From assembly GCF_048537545.1 (NCBI RefSeq), contig NZ_CP183218.1: a stretch of DNA of 64,000 bases; one strand, given 5' to 3'. The stretch comes from Chania fonticola_B (GTDB lineage: Bacteria; Pseudomonadota; Gammaproteobacteria; Enterobacterales; Enterobacteriaceae). Position numbers and translations under genes: made by a program. Below the pieces are notes generated by a model. That model searched no databases, was not told the DNA's origin, and saw nothing but the letters and a program-made list of their open reading frames with translations. Below, piece by piece: positions 27,610-37,142 of the stretch. The number at the start of each line of letters is the position of its first letter. The first letter of the stretch is position 1.

Positions 27610-27930
27610 ATGGGAAAACTGACGCTGCTATTGCTGGCGCTGCTTGGCTGGTTACAGTATTCGCTGTGGCTGGGGAAGAATGGTATTCACGATTATGTGC
27701 GGGTCAATGATGACGTTACGGCTCAGCAGAGCAGCAATGCCAAATTGAAAGCGCGTAACGATCAGCTGTTTGCCGAGATCGACGACCTGAACGGTGGTCA
27801 GGAAGCGATAGAAGAACGCGCACGTAATGAACTGGGCATGATCAAGCCCGGTGAGACTTTCTATCGTCTGGTGCCTGAATCTTCCGGACGCAATGCGGCG
27901 TCTGCCACACAGAACAACCCACCGAAGTAA
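27610..27930 (+). CDS. ftsB: cell division protein FtsB
   Basis: A 106-aa bitopic protein: short cytoplasmic start, one transmembrane helix (LTLLLLALLGWLQYSLWLG), a coiled coil (SNAKLKARNDQLFAEIDDL) and a short periplasmic tail with ARNELGMIKPGE. It joins FtsL and FtsQ in the divisome. Gene order ftsB-ispD-ispF-truD is the enterobacterial norm. GGCGGAG precedes the ATG. Confidence 0.95.
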   Translation: MGKLTLLLLALLGWLQYSLWLGKNGIHDYVRVNDDVTAQQSSNAKLKARNDQLFAEIDDLNGGQEAIEERARNELGMIKPGETFYRLVPESSGRNAASATQNNPPK

Positions 27931-27933
27931 CGC

Positions 27934-28641
27934 ATGAATCCATCCATTGGCTCCTCCCCTCAGGTGATCGCCGTCCTGCCCGCTGCCGGTATTGGCAGCC
28001 GTATGCAGGCCGATTGTCCGAAGCAATATTTAACCATCGGCCATCAAACCATTCTTGAGCACGCCATCCACGCCTTGTTACGTCATCCGCGTATTACCCA
28101 GGTGATCGTGGCTATCAGCCCCGAAGACCAACAGTTTAAAACGCTACCGATCGCCAGCGATCCGCGGGTGTTGGTCACTGAAGGCGGGCAACAGCGCGCC
28201 GATTCGGTGCTGGCCGGGCTGCAACTGGCTGGCAACGTGCACTGGGTATTGGTACATGATGCTGCCCGCCCTTGCCTGCATCCTGACGATCTGGAGCGGT
28301 TGCTGGCGATCACGGCACACAGTAAGGTCGGCGGCATTCTTGCCGCGCCGGTGCGTGATACCATGAAGCGTGCGCAGGTGGGCCAAAGCATCATCTCGCA
28401 CACCGTGGAACGCCAGGATTTGTGGCATGCACTGACGCCACAGCTGTTCCCGCTGGAACTGCTTAAACTCTGCCTGCAACGCGCCCTGGATGAAGGGGCG
28501 ACGGTAACCGATGAAGCCTCGGCGCTTGAGCATTGCGGTTATCATCCGCTGCTGGTGGCGGGGCGTGCGGACAATATTAAAGTGACGCGGCCAGAGGATT
28601 TGGCGCTGGCGGCGTTCTATTTGACTCAGTTGAACAACTAA
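27934..28641 (+). CDS. ispD: 2-C-methyl-D-erythritol 4-phosphate cytidylyltransferase
   Basis: The 235-aa protein shows the nucleotidyltransferase start AVLPAAGIGSRMQADCPKQY and the VLVHDAARPCL block. It makes CDP-methylerythritol in the MEP isoprenoid pathway. It begins three bases after ftsB and is followed closely by ispF, which acts later in the same pathway. Confidence 0.96.
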   Translation: MNPSIGSSPQVIAVLPAAGIGSRMQADCPKQYLTIGHQTILEHAIHALLRHPRITQVIVAISPEDQQFKTLPIASDPRVLVTEGGQQRADSVLAGLQLAGNVHWVLVHDAARPCLHPDDLERLLAITAHSKVGGILAAPVRDTMKRAQVGQSIISHTVERQDLWHALTPQLFPLELLKLCLQRALDEGATVTDEASALEHCGYHPLLVAGRADNIKVTRPEDLALAAFYLTQLNN

Positions 28642-28652
28642 AGGAGCGCATC

Positions 28653-29126
28653 ATGCGTATCGGTCACGGTTTTGATGTCCATAAATTTGGCGGCGAAGGG
28701 CCGTTGGTGATCGGCGGTGTTCGCATTCCTTATGAAAAAGGACTGCTGGCTCACTCCGATGGTGACGTGGCGCTGCATGCGGCCACCGATGCTCTGCTGG
28801 GGGCGGCGGCGTTGGGGGATATCGGCAAGCTGTTCCCGGATACCGATCCGGCCTTTAAAGGCGCGGACAGCCGTGAGCTGCTGCGCGAAGCCTGGAAACG
28901 CATTCGTGCCAAGGGCTATCGTCTGGGTAATCTGGATGTCACCATCATTGCGCAGGCACCGAAGATGGCACCGCACATTCCTCAGATGCGCATCTTCCTG
29001 GCGGAAGATCTGCAATGCCATATGGATGACGTTAACGTCAAAGCGACCACCACCGAACAGCTGGGCTTTACCGGCCGTGGCGAAGGCATTGCCTGCGAAG
29101 CGGTTGCCCTGTTGATCAAGGAATAA
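28653..29126 (+). CDS. ispF: 2-C-methyl-D-erythritol 2,4-cyclodiphosphate synthase
   Basis: The 157-aa protein starts with RIGHGFDVHKFG, the IspF metal-binding motif (Asp and His), and contains LAHSDGDVALHAATDALLGA. It cyclises CDP-ME 2-phosphate to MEcPP. A strong AAGGAG precedes the ATG. Length is normal. Confidence 0.96.
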   Translation: MRIGHGFDVHKFGGEGPLVIGGVRIPYEKGLLAHSDGDVALHAATDALLGAAALGDIGKLFPDTDPAFKGADSRELLREAWKRIRAKGYRLGNLDVTIIAQAPKMAPHIPQMRIFLAEDLQCHMDDVNVKATTTEQLGFTGRGEGIACEAVALLIKE

Positions 29127-29129
29127 CGT

Positions 29130-30176
29130 ATGGACATGGCCAATCTGACCTGGTTGCACGGCAAGCCAGCGGCTACCGGCGTGCTGAAAGCCAACCCGGA
29201 AGACTTTGTGGTGGTTGAGGATCTGGGCTTTACCCCAGATGGTGAAGGTGAGCACCTGCTGGTGAACATCCGCAAGAACGGCTGCAACACCCAGTTTGTG
29301 GCGGACGCTCTGGCGAAGTTTGCCGGCATTCATGCCCGTTCGGTCAGCTATGCCGGTTTGAAAGATCGCCATGCAGTCACCGAGCAGTGGTTCTGTCTGC
29401 ATCTGCCGGGGAAAGAATCTCCCGATCTCAGCCGGTTTGCGCTGGAAGGCTGCGAAGTGCTACAGGCCGCTCGCCACCTACGCAAGCTGCGCATCGGTAC
29501 GTTGAAGGGGAACGAATTCACCCTGGTGCTACGCCAGATCGGCGATCGCCAAGAGGTGGAGCAGCGTTTACAGGCTATCGCGGCGGGTGGCGTGCCGAAC
29601 TACTTTGGCAGCCAGCGCTTTGGCCGTGGGGGCAACAACCTGACGATGGCGCGCCGCTGGGCCAACGATGAGATCCGGGTTAAGGAGCGCAGCAAACGTA
29701 GCTTCTACCTCTCTGCTAGCCGCAGTGCGTTGTTCAACTTCATTGCCAGCCAGCGTTTGGCTAACCAACAGCAACAAACGGTGCTGGAAGGGGATGCGTT
29801 ACAGCTGGCCGGGCGCGGGAGCTGGTTCGTGGCCAAAGCGGAAGAGTTAGCCACCCTGCAACAACGGTTAGACGCGGGTGAACTGATGATCACGGCTCCA
29901 TTGCCGGGGGATGGTGAACCCGGTACTGCCGGGGAAGCATTGGTCTTTGAACAAGCTTGTCTGGTGTCACAGCCAGAGCTGATGGCGTTATTAAAGCGTG
30001 AGCGTGTAGAGCCTGCGCGGCGGGCCTTGCTGCTACAGCCGCAGAAAATGCAGTGGAGCTGGTGGGATGATGTCACCGTGGAATTACGTTTCTGGTTACC
30101 AGCAGGCAGTTTCGCTACCAGCGTAGTGCGCGAAATAATGCAATTGGCTAGCGATGAGGCGGATATTGCCGAGTGA
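29130..30176 (+). CDS. truD: tRNA pseudouridine(13) synthase
   Basis: The 348-aa protein has the TruD motif YAGLKDRHAVTEQW with the catalytic Asp and the NYFGSQRFGRGGNNL block. It isomerises U13 of tRNA-Glu. AAGGA lies upstream of ATG 29130; an alternative ATG six bases on is possible. In most enterics surE follows directly; here about 6.2 kb of fimbrial DNA intervenes. Confidence 0.95.
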   Translation: MDMANLTWLHGKPAATGVLKANPEDFVVVEDLGFTPDGEGEHLLVNIRKNGCNTQFVADALAKFAGIHARSVSYAGLKDRHAVTEQWFCLHLPGKESPDLSRFALEGCEVLQAARHLRKLRIGTLKGNEFTLVLRQIGDRQEVEQRLQAIAAGGVPNYFGSQRFGRGGNNLTMARRWANDEIRVKERSKRSFYLSASRSALFNFIASQRLANQQQQTVLEGDALQLAGRGSWFVAKAEELATLQQRLDAGELMITAPLPGDGEPGTAGEALVFEQACLVSQPELMALLKRERVEPARRALLLQPQKMQWSWWDDVTVELRFWLPAGSFATSVVREIMQLASDEADIAE

Positions 30177-30233
30177 CTGCCAGCTTGATCCTCACCTCTT
30201 AATCCTTGCTTTCCAGTTTGGGCTGAAAGGAGT

Positions 30234-30452
30234 TCAGCCTGAACGGAATTGAACGGCTTTGTTGAATACATCAGATAGTTGATTCAATCCCCTGCAATAA
30301 AATCCCTCTTTCGTCACCTTATTCAGCGCACGGAGCATGGCCATAACCTCTGCAACCTGGCCATCATCATCCCGAAGCGTGAACCGCTGTTTTGCCCACC
30401 ATTTGCCTGATGTTGTCGGGATGATACGTGACCCAAACTCGATATATAGCAA
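30234..30452 (-). pseudogene. unrecognised ORF, probably a gene remnant
   Basis: An open frame of about 110 codons runs leftward from just after a TAA near 30575 to a TGA at 30234, but the first usable start is a TTG at 30452 with no ribosome-binding site. The peptide (SRIIPTTSGKWWAKQRFTLR, then QVAEVMAMLRALNKVTKEGF) looks protein-like but I do not recognise it. A GGCTTTGTTGAATA string near its end resembles an IS903-type terminal repeat. It is probably the truncated remains of a gene at the insertion boundary. Confidence 0.35.
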
Positions 30453-30804
30453 AGTTTCGATACATTCAGCAGAGCCTGAGTGAGGCGAAAGAACGCTGTC
30501 AGCGACCTGTTTTGCAACGTTGTTTATTCCTGATATCGCGCTATTAATTGAAACCTTAACTTGTTTTTTTAGTGCTTAATTGTAATTTATCACTTGATAA
30601 CTCCATATAATTAAAAATTATTATAATATTAATCAATGAGTTACATTGATGGATATTATTATTATTATTATATTGATCTGAGCTATTGGTGGTCATTATA
30701 ATTGCTATCAAATCTACGGAAGATAAACAAATCAGGCTGGTCTCTGCTGTATTTGTTTTTTAAATTTGGAAAGAGCCTCTCATTGCGCTCGTTGCGGATT
30801 AATC
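30453..30804 (+). promoter_or_regulatory. promoter region of the alpha-fimbrial operon
   Basis: A very AT-rich stretch before the fimbrial chaperone gene. TTGATC (30673-30678) and TATAAT (30697-30702) with 18 bases between form a good sigma-70 promoter candidate about 100 bases before the ATG. Immediately upstream is a trinucleotide tract of about five ATT units (30655-30669). The AT content suggests H-NS silencing of acquired DNA. Confidence 0.45.
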
Positions 30805-31530
30805 ATGAAACTCAGTGTTATTAAATGCCTGCTCGGCATTGCTATTCTTGCTATTTGTTCAGGCCCTGCATTGGCCAATATGAATGTTTATCCTATGGAA
30901 TTAGGGATCGGCGAAAATGGGGCCGCTCAAATAAGAGTTATGTCGCAAAGCGATGGGGTTCAGTTCGTCAAAGTAACAGAAAAACAAATAATAAATGCTG
31001 GAACTGAACAAGAAAAAGAAGTGAGCGTTGAGCAACTCGGCAAAAGCTCGTTGGTGATAACACCAAATAAACTGGCAATTTCGGCGGGTAGTCAACGTCT
31101 TGTACGACTAGTCGCCCTGGAATTACCGGAAAAGGAAACCACCTGGCGGGTCTATTTTGAGGGTGTGTCAGGATTAGATGATAGCACCAATGCTGCTAGC
31201 ACACAGGCGGCTACAGGTAAGGTGGGTATCAGCCTGGTATGGGGAGCCTTGGTCCACGTTGCGCCTAAAAAGGTCGTTACCAGCCTGGCGTTGGATGCGC
31301 AGCGCGGCATGGTGATCAATGATGGTACGCTGCGTATTCCACTACGTGAGGTCGGCGTCTGTGATTTGGCCGGCGTCTGTGACTGGAAAAAAGAAACGAC
31401 TACGGTATATCCAGGAACCGAGCTCAAAATTGCTTCCCTTATGGTAAAGCCAGGGAAGAAGTATAAAGCACGCTATTTTAACTGGATCAAAAAGAGTGTT
31501 GAAGAAATTGATTTATCTATAAATAAGTAA
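30805..31530 (+). CDS. alpha-fimbrial periplasmic chaperone (CfaA/CooB-like)
   Basis: The protein is 241 aa from ATG 30805, with a signal peptide (KLSVIKCLLGIAILAIC...ALA) and then a chaperone of the class-5 type: short N-terminal MNVYPMELGIGENGAAQI, the RVYFEG segment and the GKVGISLVWGALVHVAPKK region. It is the first gene of a four-gene set in the CS1/CFA-I order (chaperone, pilin, usher, tip). The longer frame to 30766 starts with TTG and adds a non-signal extension. Confidence 0.85.
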   Translation: MKLSVIKCLLGIAILAICSGPALANMNVYPMELGIGENGAAQIRVMSQSDGVQFVKVTEKQIINAGTEQEKEVSVEQLGKSSLVITPNKLAISAGSQRLVRLVALELPEKETTWRVYFEGVSGLDDSTNAASTQAATGKVGISLVWGALVHVAPKKVVTSLALDAQRGMVINDGTLRIPLREVGVCDLAGVCDWKKETTTVYPGTELKIASLMVKPGKKYKARYFNWIKKSVEEIDLSINK

Positions 31531-31612
31531 GTTTAGAGTTAAATCATGGGCCCTATTTTTATAGGGAATGTAAAGTAAGTTGGATGTGTTTGTAATATAA
31601 AATGGAGATTTT

Positions 31613-32110
31613 ATGAAGAGGTTAATTAAACCACTGTTAGTTGTTTCAATCATGGCAACCGCATTTTCAAGCCAGGCTATTCGAAAAGATATTACTGTGA
31701 ATGCCAACGTGGATACGACGATTGATATGACGCAGCCAGATAATACGGCTTTGCCAAGCAGTATCGATATGCAGTATCTGCCAGGTAAAGGCCTGTCGCC
31801 TTTTAAACTGAATACCAAGGTTTGGTCTAACAGTGCCACTGCGGGCGTTAATATCCGCCTGGTAAGTGCGGCGACCCTGGCGGATGTCAATGGAGAGAAC
31901 AAGATCCCATTGACCGTAACCCTGGGTGATAAGGTACTGACTACCGCCGACCAGATGCTGGATGCGGCGACTCTGTTCCCTGTGGGAATCGATAATGGTT
32001 CTGAAGTCTTGCCACTGCGTTTTGCACAGGCCACTCAAAATGTTGTTGCTACTGGCACCTACTCTGGTGTTGTCAGCCTGGTTATCACTCAAGCGACAAA
32101 AGCTCCTTAA
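31613..32110 (+). CDS. alpha-fimbrial major pilin (CfaB/CooA-like)
   Basis: The 165-aa protein has a signal peptide ending near SSQA, then RKDITVNANVDTTIDMTQPD, which matches the start of class-5 pilins (V-K-ITVTASVDP-IDLLQ type), and ends with GTYSGVVSLVITQA, the typical donor-strand region. There are no cysteines, as in CFA/I pilins. It is the main shaft subunit. Placed 82 bases after the chaperone gene, with GGAGA before its ATG. Confidence 0.88.
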   Translation: MKRLIKPLLVVSIMATAFSSQAIRKDITVNANVDTTIDMTQPDNTALPSSIDMQYLPGKGLSPFKLNTKVWSNSATAGVNIRLVSAATLADVNGENKIPLTVTLGDKVLTTADQMLDAATLFPVGIDNGSEVLPLRFAQATQNVVATGTYSGVVSLVITQATKAP

Positions 32111-32176
32111 ACCCAGCCGGGGTATTCTAATGTTTCATGGGGCTTCTTTTAGCCCCATATTTATCAGGGATGGATA

Positions 32177-34891
32177 ATGGTTTATCGCGTTAGCCTATCT
32201 ACAGGATTGTTTCTGGGATTTTTGAGTGTGCAAAATGTCGCGCTGGCGGTTACCCAAAGAGTTCCTCCAGGTTTTGAGGTGTTGGCTCAGGGGCAGGTTC
32301 TTTGGGTTGATGTCTCACTCTATGGCAAGTCTCTCGGGCTTTATGAAGCCAATATCAATCTTGAACATGTTGTCTTTATAAAGCCAGCGGAGTTGATTGA
32401 TGCTGTAAAACAGCAGTTCAACGACGATCCAGGGCTGAGGGTGCAGTTGAGTGCCGCGTTGGAGCAGCCATTGCTGCGTAACGGTAACCTTGCCTGTAGC
32501 AGTAACGGCAATGCACCGAGTTGTGACTATCTGGAAACCCAGACAGTTGGCATCATCTATGACGAAAATAACTCGCGCATTAACCTGTTTCTTGATCGTC
32601 AGTACTTACCGAAAAAAGACGCGGAAAGCAGTTTCTATCAGGCGAGTGTGGAAAGTGAAAATGCGTTTCTCCATCAGCAAAACCTCAATTTTGTTGCTGA
32701 TGAAAACTATCAGTCGTTGTCGGTCCAGGGGACTGGTTCACTGGGCGTTACTGAAAGTGGTTATCTTAATGCCGACTGGCTCTATCTGGGGCAGCGCTAT
32801 CGCCATGCCAACCATCAGCAGATAGAGATGAACAATGCCTATTTTAGGCAGGACTTGTGGCAGCGTTTCTACCTGCAAGGTGGCATGATGGACTCTCGCG
32901 ATATCTTCAGCAACTCGGGGGGGAATATCAACCTGAGCCAACTGCCGATTGGAAAAATTCGTGGGTTACGGGCGGGGTCGACCCTGGCCTGGATCAACCC
33001 GACGCAGGTTTCCCGGGGAACCCCGGTTTCGGTATTCTTGTCGCGTAACGCACGTATCGACGCTTATCGTGATGAACAGCTACTGTCTTCCTTTTACCTG
33101 AATGCCGGAGCACAGGAGCTGGATACGCGCGCATTCCCCAGCGGTAGCTATACCATTACGCTGCGTGTCTATGAGGACAATCAGCTGGTCAGAACAGAAA
33201 CAGTCCCTTACACCAACACTGGCGTGTCTTCACTGGATACTTTTCAGTGGTTCCTGCAATACGGGGCTGAGGTTGATCGCGACTCGCAGCGTACGGGGGA
33301 CGACCGGCGTGTGGTGCAGGGCGGGCTGCGTATGCCGCTAACCGATACGTTGTCGCTGACGGCGGGGACCTCGGTGCAGAGTGACGTCCACTACTGGGAA
33401 GGGGCGGCGGACTGGATCCACGGTTTTAACAGCGGCCCGTTGGACGGGATAATGACGGCTCGTACCAGTTATCTGTCTGGCAGCGACGGTGCCCGGGGAA
33501 ATATTCAGCAAATCAATTACAACGATGGTTTCTCATTGAGTTTCTATCGTTCAGCCATGTCGGTGCCTGATTGCAATTCTCAGGGGCTGAACTACGGTTT
33601 TAGCGGTTGTTACCAAAGCACCAACCTGATGTTTTCGATGCCCTTTGCGCAATGGAACGCCAACGTTGGCTATTCGATTAACAGCAGTGAAGGGCGTTAC
33701 CGCTATCGCAGTGAACTGTCCGACAGTGATGGTGACCATCAAGGTGGGGTGCCTTGGGAACGGATATATGAAACCCGTTCACGCAGCCACACCTGGCAGA
33801 CGGGGGTCAGCCGCTCCTTTACAGTTAACGAGATGAATATCAACACCGGTGTCAGCGCTTTTATACGTAACGATAGCGGCCAGCAGAGAACCGATAAAGG
33901 CGGCTACCTCAATATCAGCCTGTCGTTCTCCGGGCGCCGCGGTGGCAATGACGTCAGCAGCAATACTTCACTCGGAGCCAACTACCAGAATAGCCAACGT
34001 GGGGCAGGGCAGCTCAGTTATAACGCCAGCTACAGCCGTTATATTGACGAGAGCGGTCAAAATGAGCTGGGGGCGTCGATTTATGGCGTCAATAGCAAGA
34101 CCCTGAGCGCTTCAACCTACGCTCGTGCCAGTGGGCAATACGGTAACGGCAGTTTAACTGTCAGCGATGCTTATGACAAAGTGGCGAACCAACATGCAGT
34201 TAGTGGCAGCGGTAGCTATAGCTCCTCTTTGCTGGTCGATCGCACCGGGCTTTATTGGGGACGTTGGGGGGATGGCCGCCCGGCCTCCGCGATCACCGTT
34301 GGAGTGGACTCAGAGGAAGAGAATCGCGCCTCGCAGGTCAACGTCATGATAGACGGTAGAGGGCAAACAGACGTGCGTAGTAACAGCCGGGCGCTGTTTA
34401 CCGTACCGAGCTATCAGCCAACCAACGTTGATATCAACGAATCACTGAAGGCGCCCACCGGCATCAGCAGCGAAATCCGCCGAGGGGCGGGAACGCGTAC
34501 TGCGTTTATGGTGCCGGGCAAAGTATTGCGTCGGAATATCGAGGTCACTTCACGCTATACCTGGCTGGGAAAAATGCTGGATGAGCAGGATCAGCCGTTG
34601 GTTAACGGTATTCCGCTTAACGTGCTGTCCTGGACGCCACTGGGTGAAGGCGGTTTTAGCCTGGAAACCACCCGGCCGATGAAGCAGCTGTATCTGATGC
34701 GTGGCTCACAGTTCTATCAGTGTGCCATGACAGTGCAGGCCATGCGTGACGTGGTGCGCTATGTCGGTACTACCCGCTGTGCCGGGGTGACCCTGGCTAA
34801 CATACCGCCAGCCGAGCAGAAGCAGGCGCAATTGATGACCGTGCGGCAGGGCCATGGCTCTGAGGTGCCGGTAGCGATGAAAATGAACTAG
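32177..34891 (+). CDS. alpha-fimbrial outer-membrane usher (CfaC/CooC-like)
   Basis: The 904-aa protein has a signal peptide (to ALA near residue 24), an N-terminal periplasmic domain, a long beta-barrel region with many alternating aromatic strands, a plug-type segment, and C-terminal domains with two cysteines (QCAMTVQ, TTRCAGVTL). Length fits class-5 ushers. It would export and assemble the pilus through the outer membrane. Next in order after the major pilin. Confidence 0.88.
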   Translation: MVYRVSLSTGLFLGFLSVQNVALAVTQRVPPGFEVLAQGQVLWVDVSLYGKSLGLYEANINLEHVVFIKPAELIDAVKQQFNDDPGLRVQLSAALEQPLLRNGNLACSSNGNAPSCDYLETQTVGIIYDENNSRINLFLDRQYLPKKDAESSFYQASVESENAFLHQQNLNFVADENYQSLSVQGTGSLGVTESGYLNADWLYLGQRYRHANHQQIEMNNAYFRQDLWQRFYLQGGMMDSRDIFSNSGGNINLSQLPIGKIRGLRAGSTLAWINPTQVSRGTPVSVFLSRNARIDAYRDEQLLSSFYLNAGAQELDTRAFPSGSYTITLRVYEDNQLVRTETVPYTNTGVSSLDTFQWFLQYGAEVDRDSQRTGDDRRVVQGGLRMPLTDTLSLTAGTSVQSDVHYWEGAADWIHGFNSGPLDGIMTARTSYLSGSDGARGNIQQINYNDGFSLSFYRSAMSVPDCNSQGLNYGFSGCYQSTNLMFSMPFAQWNANVGYSINSSEGRYRYRSELSDSDGDHQGGVPWERIYETRSRSHTWQTGVSRSFTVNEMNINTGVSAFIRNDSGQQRTDKGGYLNISLSFSGRRGGNDVSSNTSLGANYQNSQRGAGQLSYNASYSRYIDESGQNELGASIYGVNSKTLSASTYARASGQYGNGSLTVSDAYDKVANQHAVSGSGSYSSSLLVDRTGLYWGRWGDGRPASAITVGVDSEEENRASQVNVMIDGRGQTDVRSNSRALFTVPSYQPTNVDINESLKAPTGISSEIRRGAGTRTAFMVPGKVLRRNIEVTSRYTWLGKMLDEQDQPLVNGIPLNVLSWTPLGEGGFSLETTRPMKQLYLMRGSQFYQCAMTVQAMRDVVRYVGTTRCAGVTLANIPPAEQKQAQLMTVRQGHGSEVPVAMKMN

Positions 34892-34898
34892 GTAATGA

Positions 34899-36083
34899 TT
34901 GATGTTATTGAAAATAATCAGCGGTTTTAAATTTATCATTGCGGGAGCCATTAACCCTATTAACCTGTGCGTTTTACTGGGGGGGCTGAGCATACAGGCG
35001 TACGGTGCCAGTATCGCCCCACAGGCACAGGATACCAAGGTCAATATCACCTTTGATCGTATGAGCCTGCCGGCAAATATCTATATCTGGGAGCGGGTAT
35101 TCGGCGGGAGTACTGATGATGGCGAATGTACTTCGGCTTTTACGTGCGAAGACAAGGATTTGATTAACTCCCTAACGTGCTATTCCGAGACCGATCCAAC
35201 CAATGGTGCCTGTCAGGTAAAATTGTGGTGGTGGGATAATGTTAGCAATGATACTTCGCAAACTCTGACGCTGCGCTTTACCCATAGCAGTGGGAAAACC
35301 AAAAATTTACTGGTCACCTCTATTAAAACTGGGACTCAACATAGTTCCTGGATCAGCGGCGCCGCTCTTACTTCCCAGGGATTCAGTACTTTTATTCCCG
35401 CATCCGAGTTGAACAAACTATCTGATACCGGTGTTTGGCGTGCTGAACTCAAGATGCAGGTGAAAGCCTGGGGTCATTGCAGTACATCCAACAGCTGCCC
35501 AGGCATTTTCCGCGTTGCCTGGAAGGCGAGTCTGGTTCTTAAAGTGACGGATTATGGTAATCATCAGATTTACCTACCCGCCTTCCCGACTTCGATACCG
35601 TCTGTTAACCTGAATCTGAATACTCGGCCAGGAGGCGATAGCGGCATGAACATCAGCGGTAGCTCCAGCCTGGATATGTGTCTCTATGACGGTATTGACT
35701 CGACCAGTAACCGCATCAGTCTGCTATTTCAGGATGAAGGCGCGACCGCTTCAGGGCGATTAAGGGGGCGATTCTCCCTTTATCGCCGTGGTGGTGATAA
35801 AACCAAGGCCAGTAACCGGCTGGACTACCAGGTCAGCGTGATCAATCCCACCACTGGGGCAGTACAAGTGATCGCCAACGGCAAAGAGGTCATCTGGATC
35901 GATACCAATCGGCGCAATATCCAGCGGCCGGTGGTGTTACCTGGCGGTGGTGCTCCGACATTTTGCGTGCCGGCCCCGCTGACCCTGACAACGCCAGCCT
36001 TTTCAATGGCGGATAAAACGGCGGGGGATTACACTGGCCAGCTACGCATTATTTACACGCCAACCACCCAGACGGCCCCATAA
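34899..36083 (+). CDS. alpha-fimbrial tip adhesin (CfaE/CooD-like)
   Basis: The 394-aa protein is the last gene of the operon and is about the size of CfaE/CooD minor tip subunits. It has a hydrophobic signal region (residues about 15-35), a cysteine-containing N-terminal half (CTSAFTCEDKD) suitable for an adhesin domain, and a C-terminal pilin-like half ending in YTGQLRIIYTP. It is expected to start pilus assembly and bind the receptor; the receptor is unknown. Confidence 0.8.
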   Translation: MMLLKIISGFKFIIAGAINPINLCVLLGGLSIQAYGASIAPQAQDTKVNITFDRMSLPANIYIWERVFGGSTDDGECTSAFTCEDKDLINSLTCYSETDPTNGACQVKLWWWDNVSNDTSQTLTLRFTHSSGKTKNLLVTSIKTGTQHSSWISGAALTSQGFSTFIPASELNKLSDTGVWRAELKMQVKAWGHCSTSNSCPGIFRVAWKASLVLKVTDYGNHQIYLPAFPTSIPSVNLNLNTRPGGDSGMNISGSSSLDMCLYDGIDSTSNRISLLFQDEGATASGRLRGRFSLYRRGGDKTKASNRLDYQVSVINPTTGAVQVIANGKEVIWIDTNRRNIQRPVVLPGGGAPTFCVPAPLTLTTPAFSMADKTAGDYTGQLRIIYTPTTQTAP

Positions 36084-36120
36084 CCTGGGAATTTAACGAC
36101 CAACCTCAGATAATCATCCC

Positions 36121-36142
36121 AGCCTCCTTTGCCGAGGAGGCT
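36121..36142. terminator. hairpin after the alpha-fimbrial operon
   Basis: AGCCTCCT / AGGAGGCT with a 6-base loop lies 37 bases after the tip gene. There is no strong T-run, so termination is inferred. Confidence 0.5.
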
Positions 36143-36380
36143 ATCCTGCCCCGTTTGCCACTGATGACCGTTGAATTGTATAGTAGATCGCATAGCTGGC
36201 CGTTTTGGCTAATACTATCAGCAACAGCGAGGCAAGCCTTGCTGTACCACGCAAATCACAATGGGTAACACGGTGGGTTGGGCTTACTATTGAAAATTTC
36301 ATTAAAAACAGATAGATGTAATAAAATAGGGCAAAATCCTCGTTTTATCGCTTTCAGCAAGAAAGTTGTTTAACTGCAAT

Positions 36381-37142
36381 ATGAGAATACTACTGAGCAA
36401 CGACGACGGCGTTAGCGCCCCGGGTATCCAGATACTGGCGGCGGCGTTGCGCGAGTTTGCCGAAGTGCAGGTGGTGGCCCCCGATCGTAACCGCAGTGGT
36501 TCCTCCAACGCGCTGACGCTAGAGTCGCCGCTGCGTACGCTGACGTTGCCCAACGGCGATATCGCCGTGCAGCAGGGCACCCCGACGGACTGTGTCTACC
36601 TTGGCGTTAACCAACTGATGCTGCCAGCACCGGAGATCGTGGTGTCCGGTATCAACGCCGGGCCAAATCTGGGTGATGATGTTATCTATTCCGGCACGGT
36701 GGCTGCTGCGATGGAAGGCCGCCATCTGGGGTTGCCCGCGTTGGCAGTATCGCTCAATGGTCATCAGCATTATGAGACGGCGGCGGTAGTCACCTGCCGT
36801 ATATTGCGCGCGTTACAACAAGAACCGCTGCGTACTGGTAAAATTCTGAATATCAATGTCCCTGATTTACCGTTGTCGGAAATTAAAGGGATACGCGTGA
36901 CCCGCTGTGGCAGCCGGCATCCCGCAGACAAGGTGTTTAGCCAACCAGATCCGCGTGGCCAGATGCTGTATTGGATCGGGCCGCCGGGGGATAAATTCGA
37001 TGCGGGCCCAGATACGGACTTTGCCGCCGTGGATCAGGGTTACGTGTCGGTCACGCCTTTGCAGGTGGATTTGACCGCCTACGGGGCGCAAGATGTGCTA
37101 TCAAAATGGTTGACCAAAGCAGAGGTTAGCGGGGAATGGTGA
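36381..37142 (+). CDS. surE: 5'/3'-nucleotidase SurE
   Basis: The 253-aa protein begins RILLSNDDGVSAPGIQIL with the metal-binding DD motif and contains VVAPDRNRSGSSNALT and VSGINAGPNLGDDVIYSGTV. It is a survival-related nucleotidase of the surE-pcm-nlpD-rpoS block. I chose ATG 36381, the conserved start; the frame upstream begins with a TTG. It overlaps pcm by 7 bases. Confidence 0.95.
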   Translation: MRILLSNDDGVSAPGIQILAAALREFAEVQVVAPDRNRSGSSNALTLESPLRTLTLPNGDIAVQQGTPTDCVYLGVNQLMLPAPEIVVSGINAGPNLGDDVIYSGTVAAAMEGRHLGLPALAVSLNGHQHYETAAVVTCRILRALQQEPLRTGKILNINVPDLPLSEIKGIRVTRCGSRHPADKVFSQPDPRGQMLYWIGPPGDKFDAGPDTDFAAVDQGYVSVTPLQVDLTAYGAQDVLSKWLTKAEVSGEW

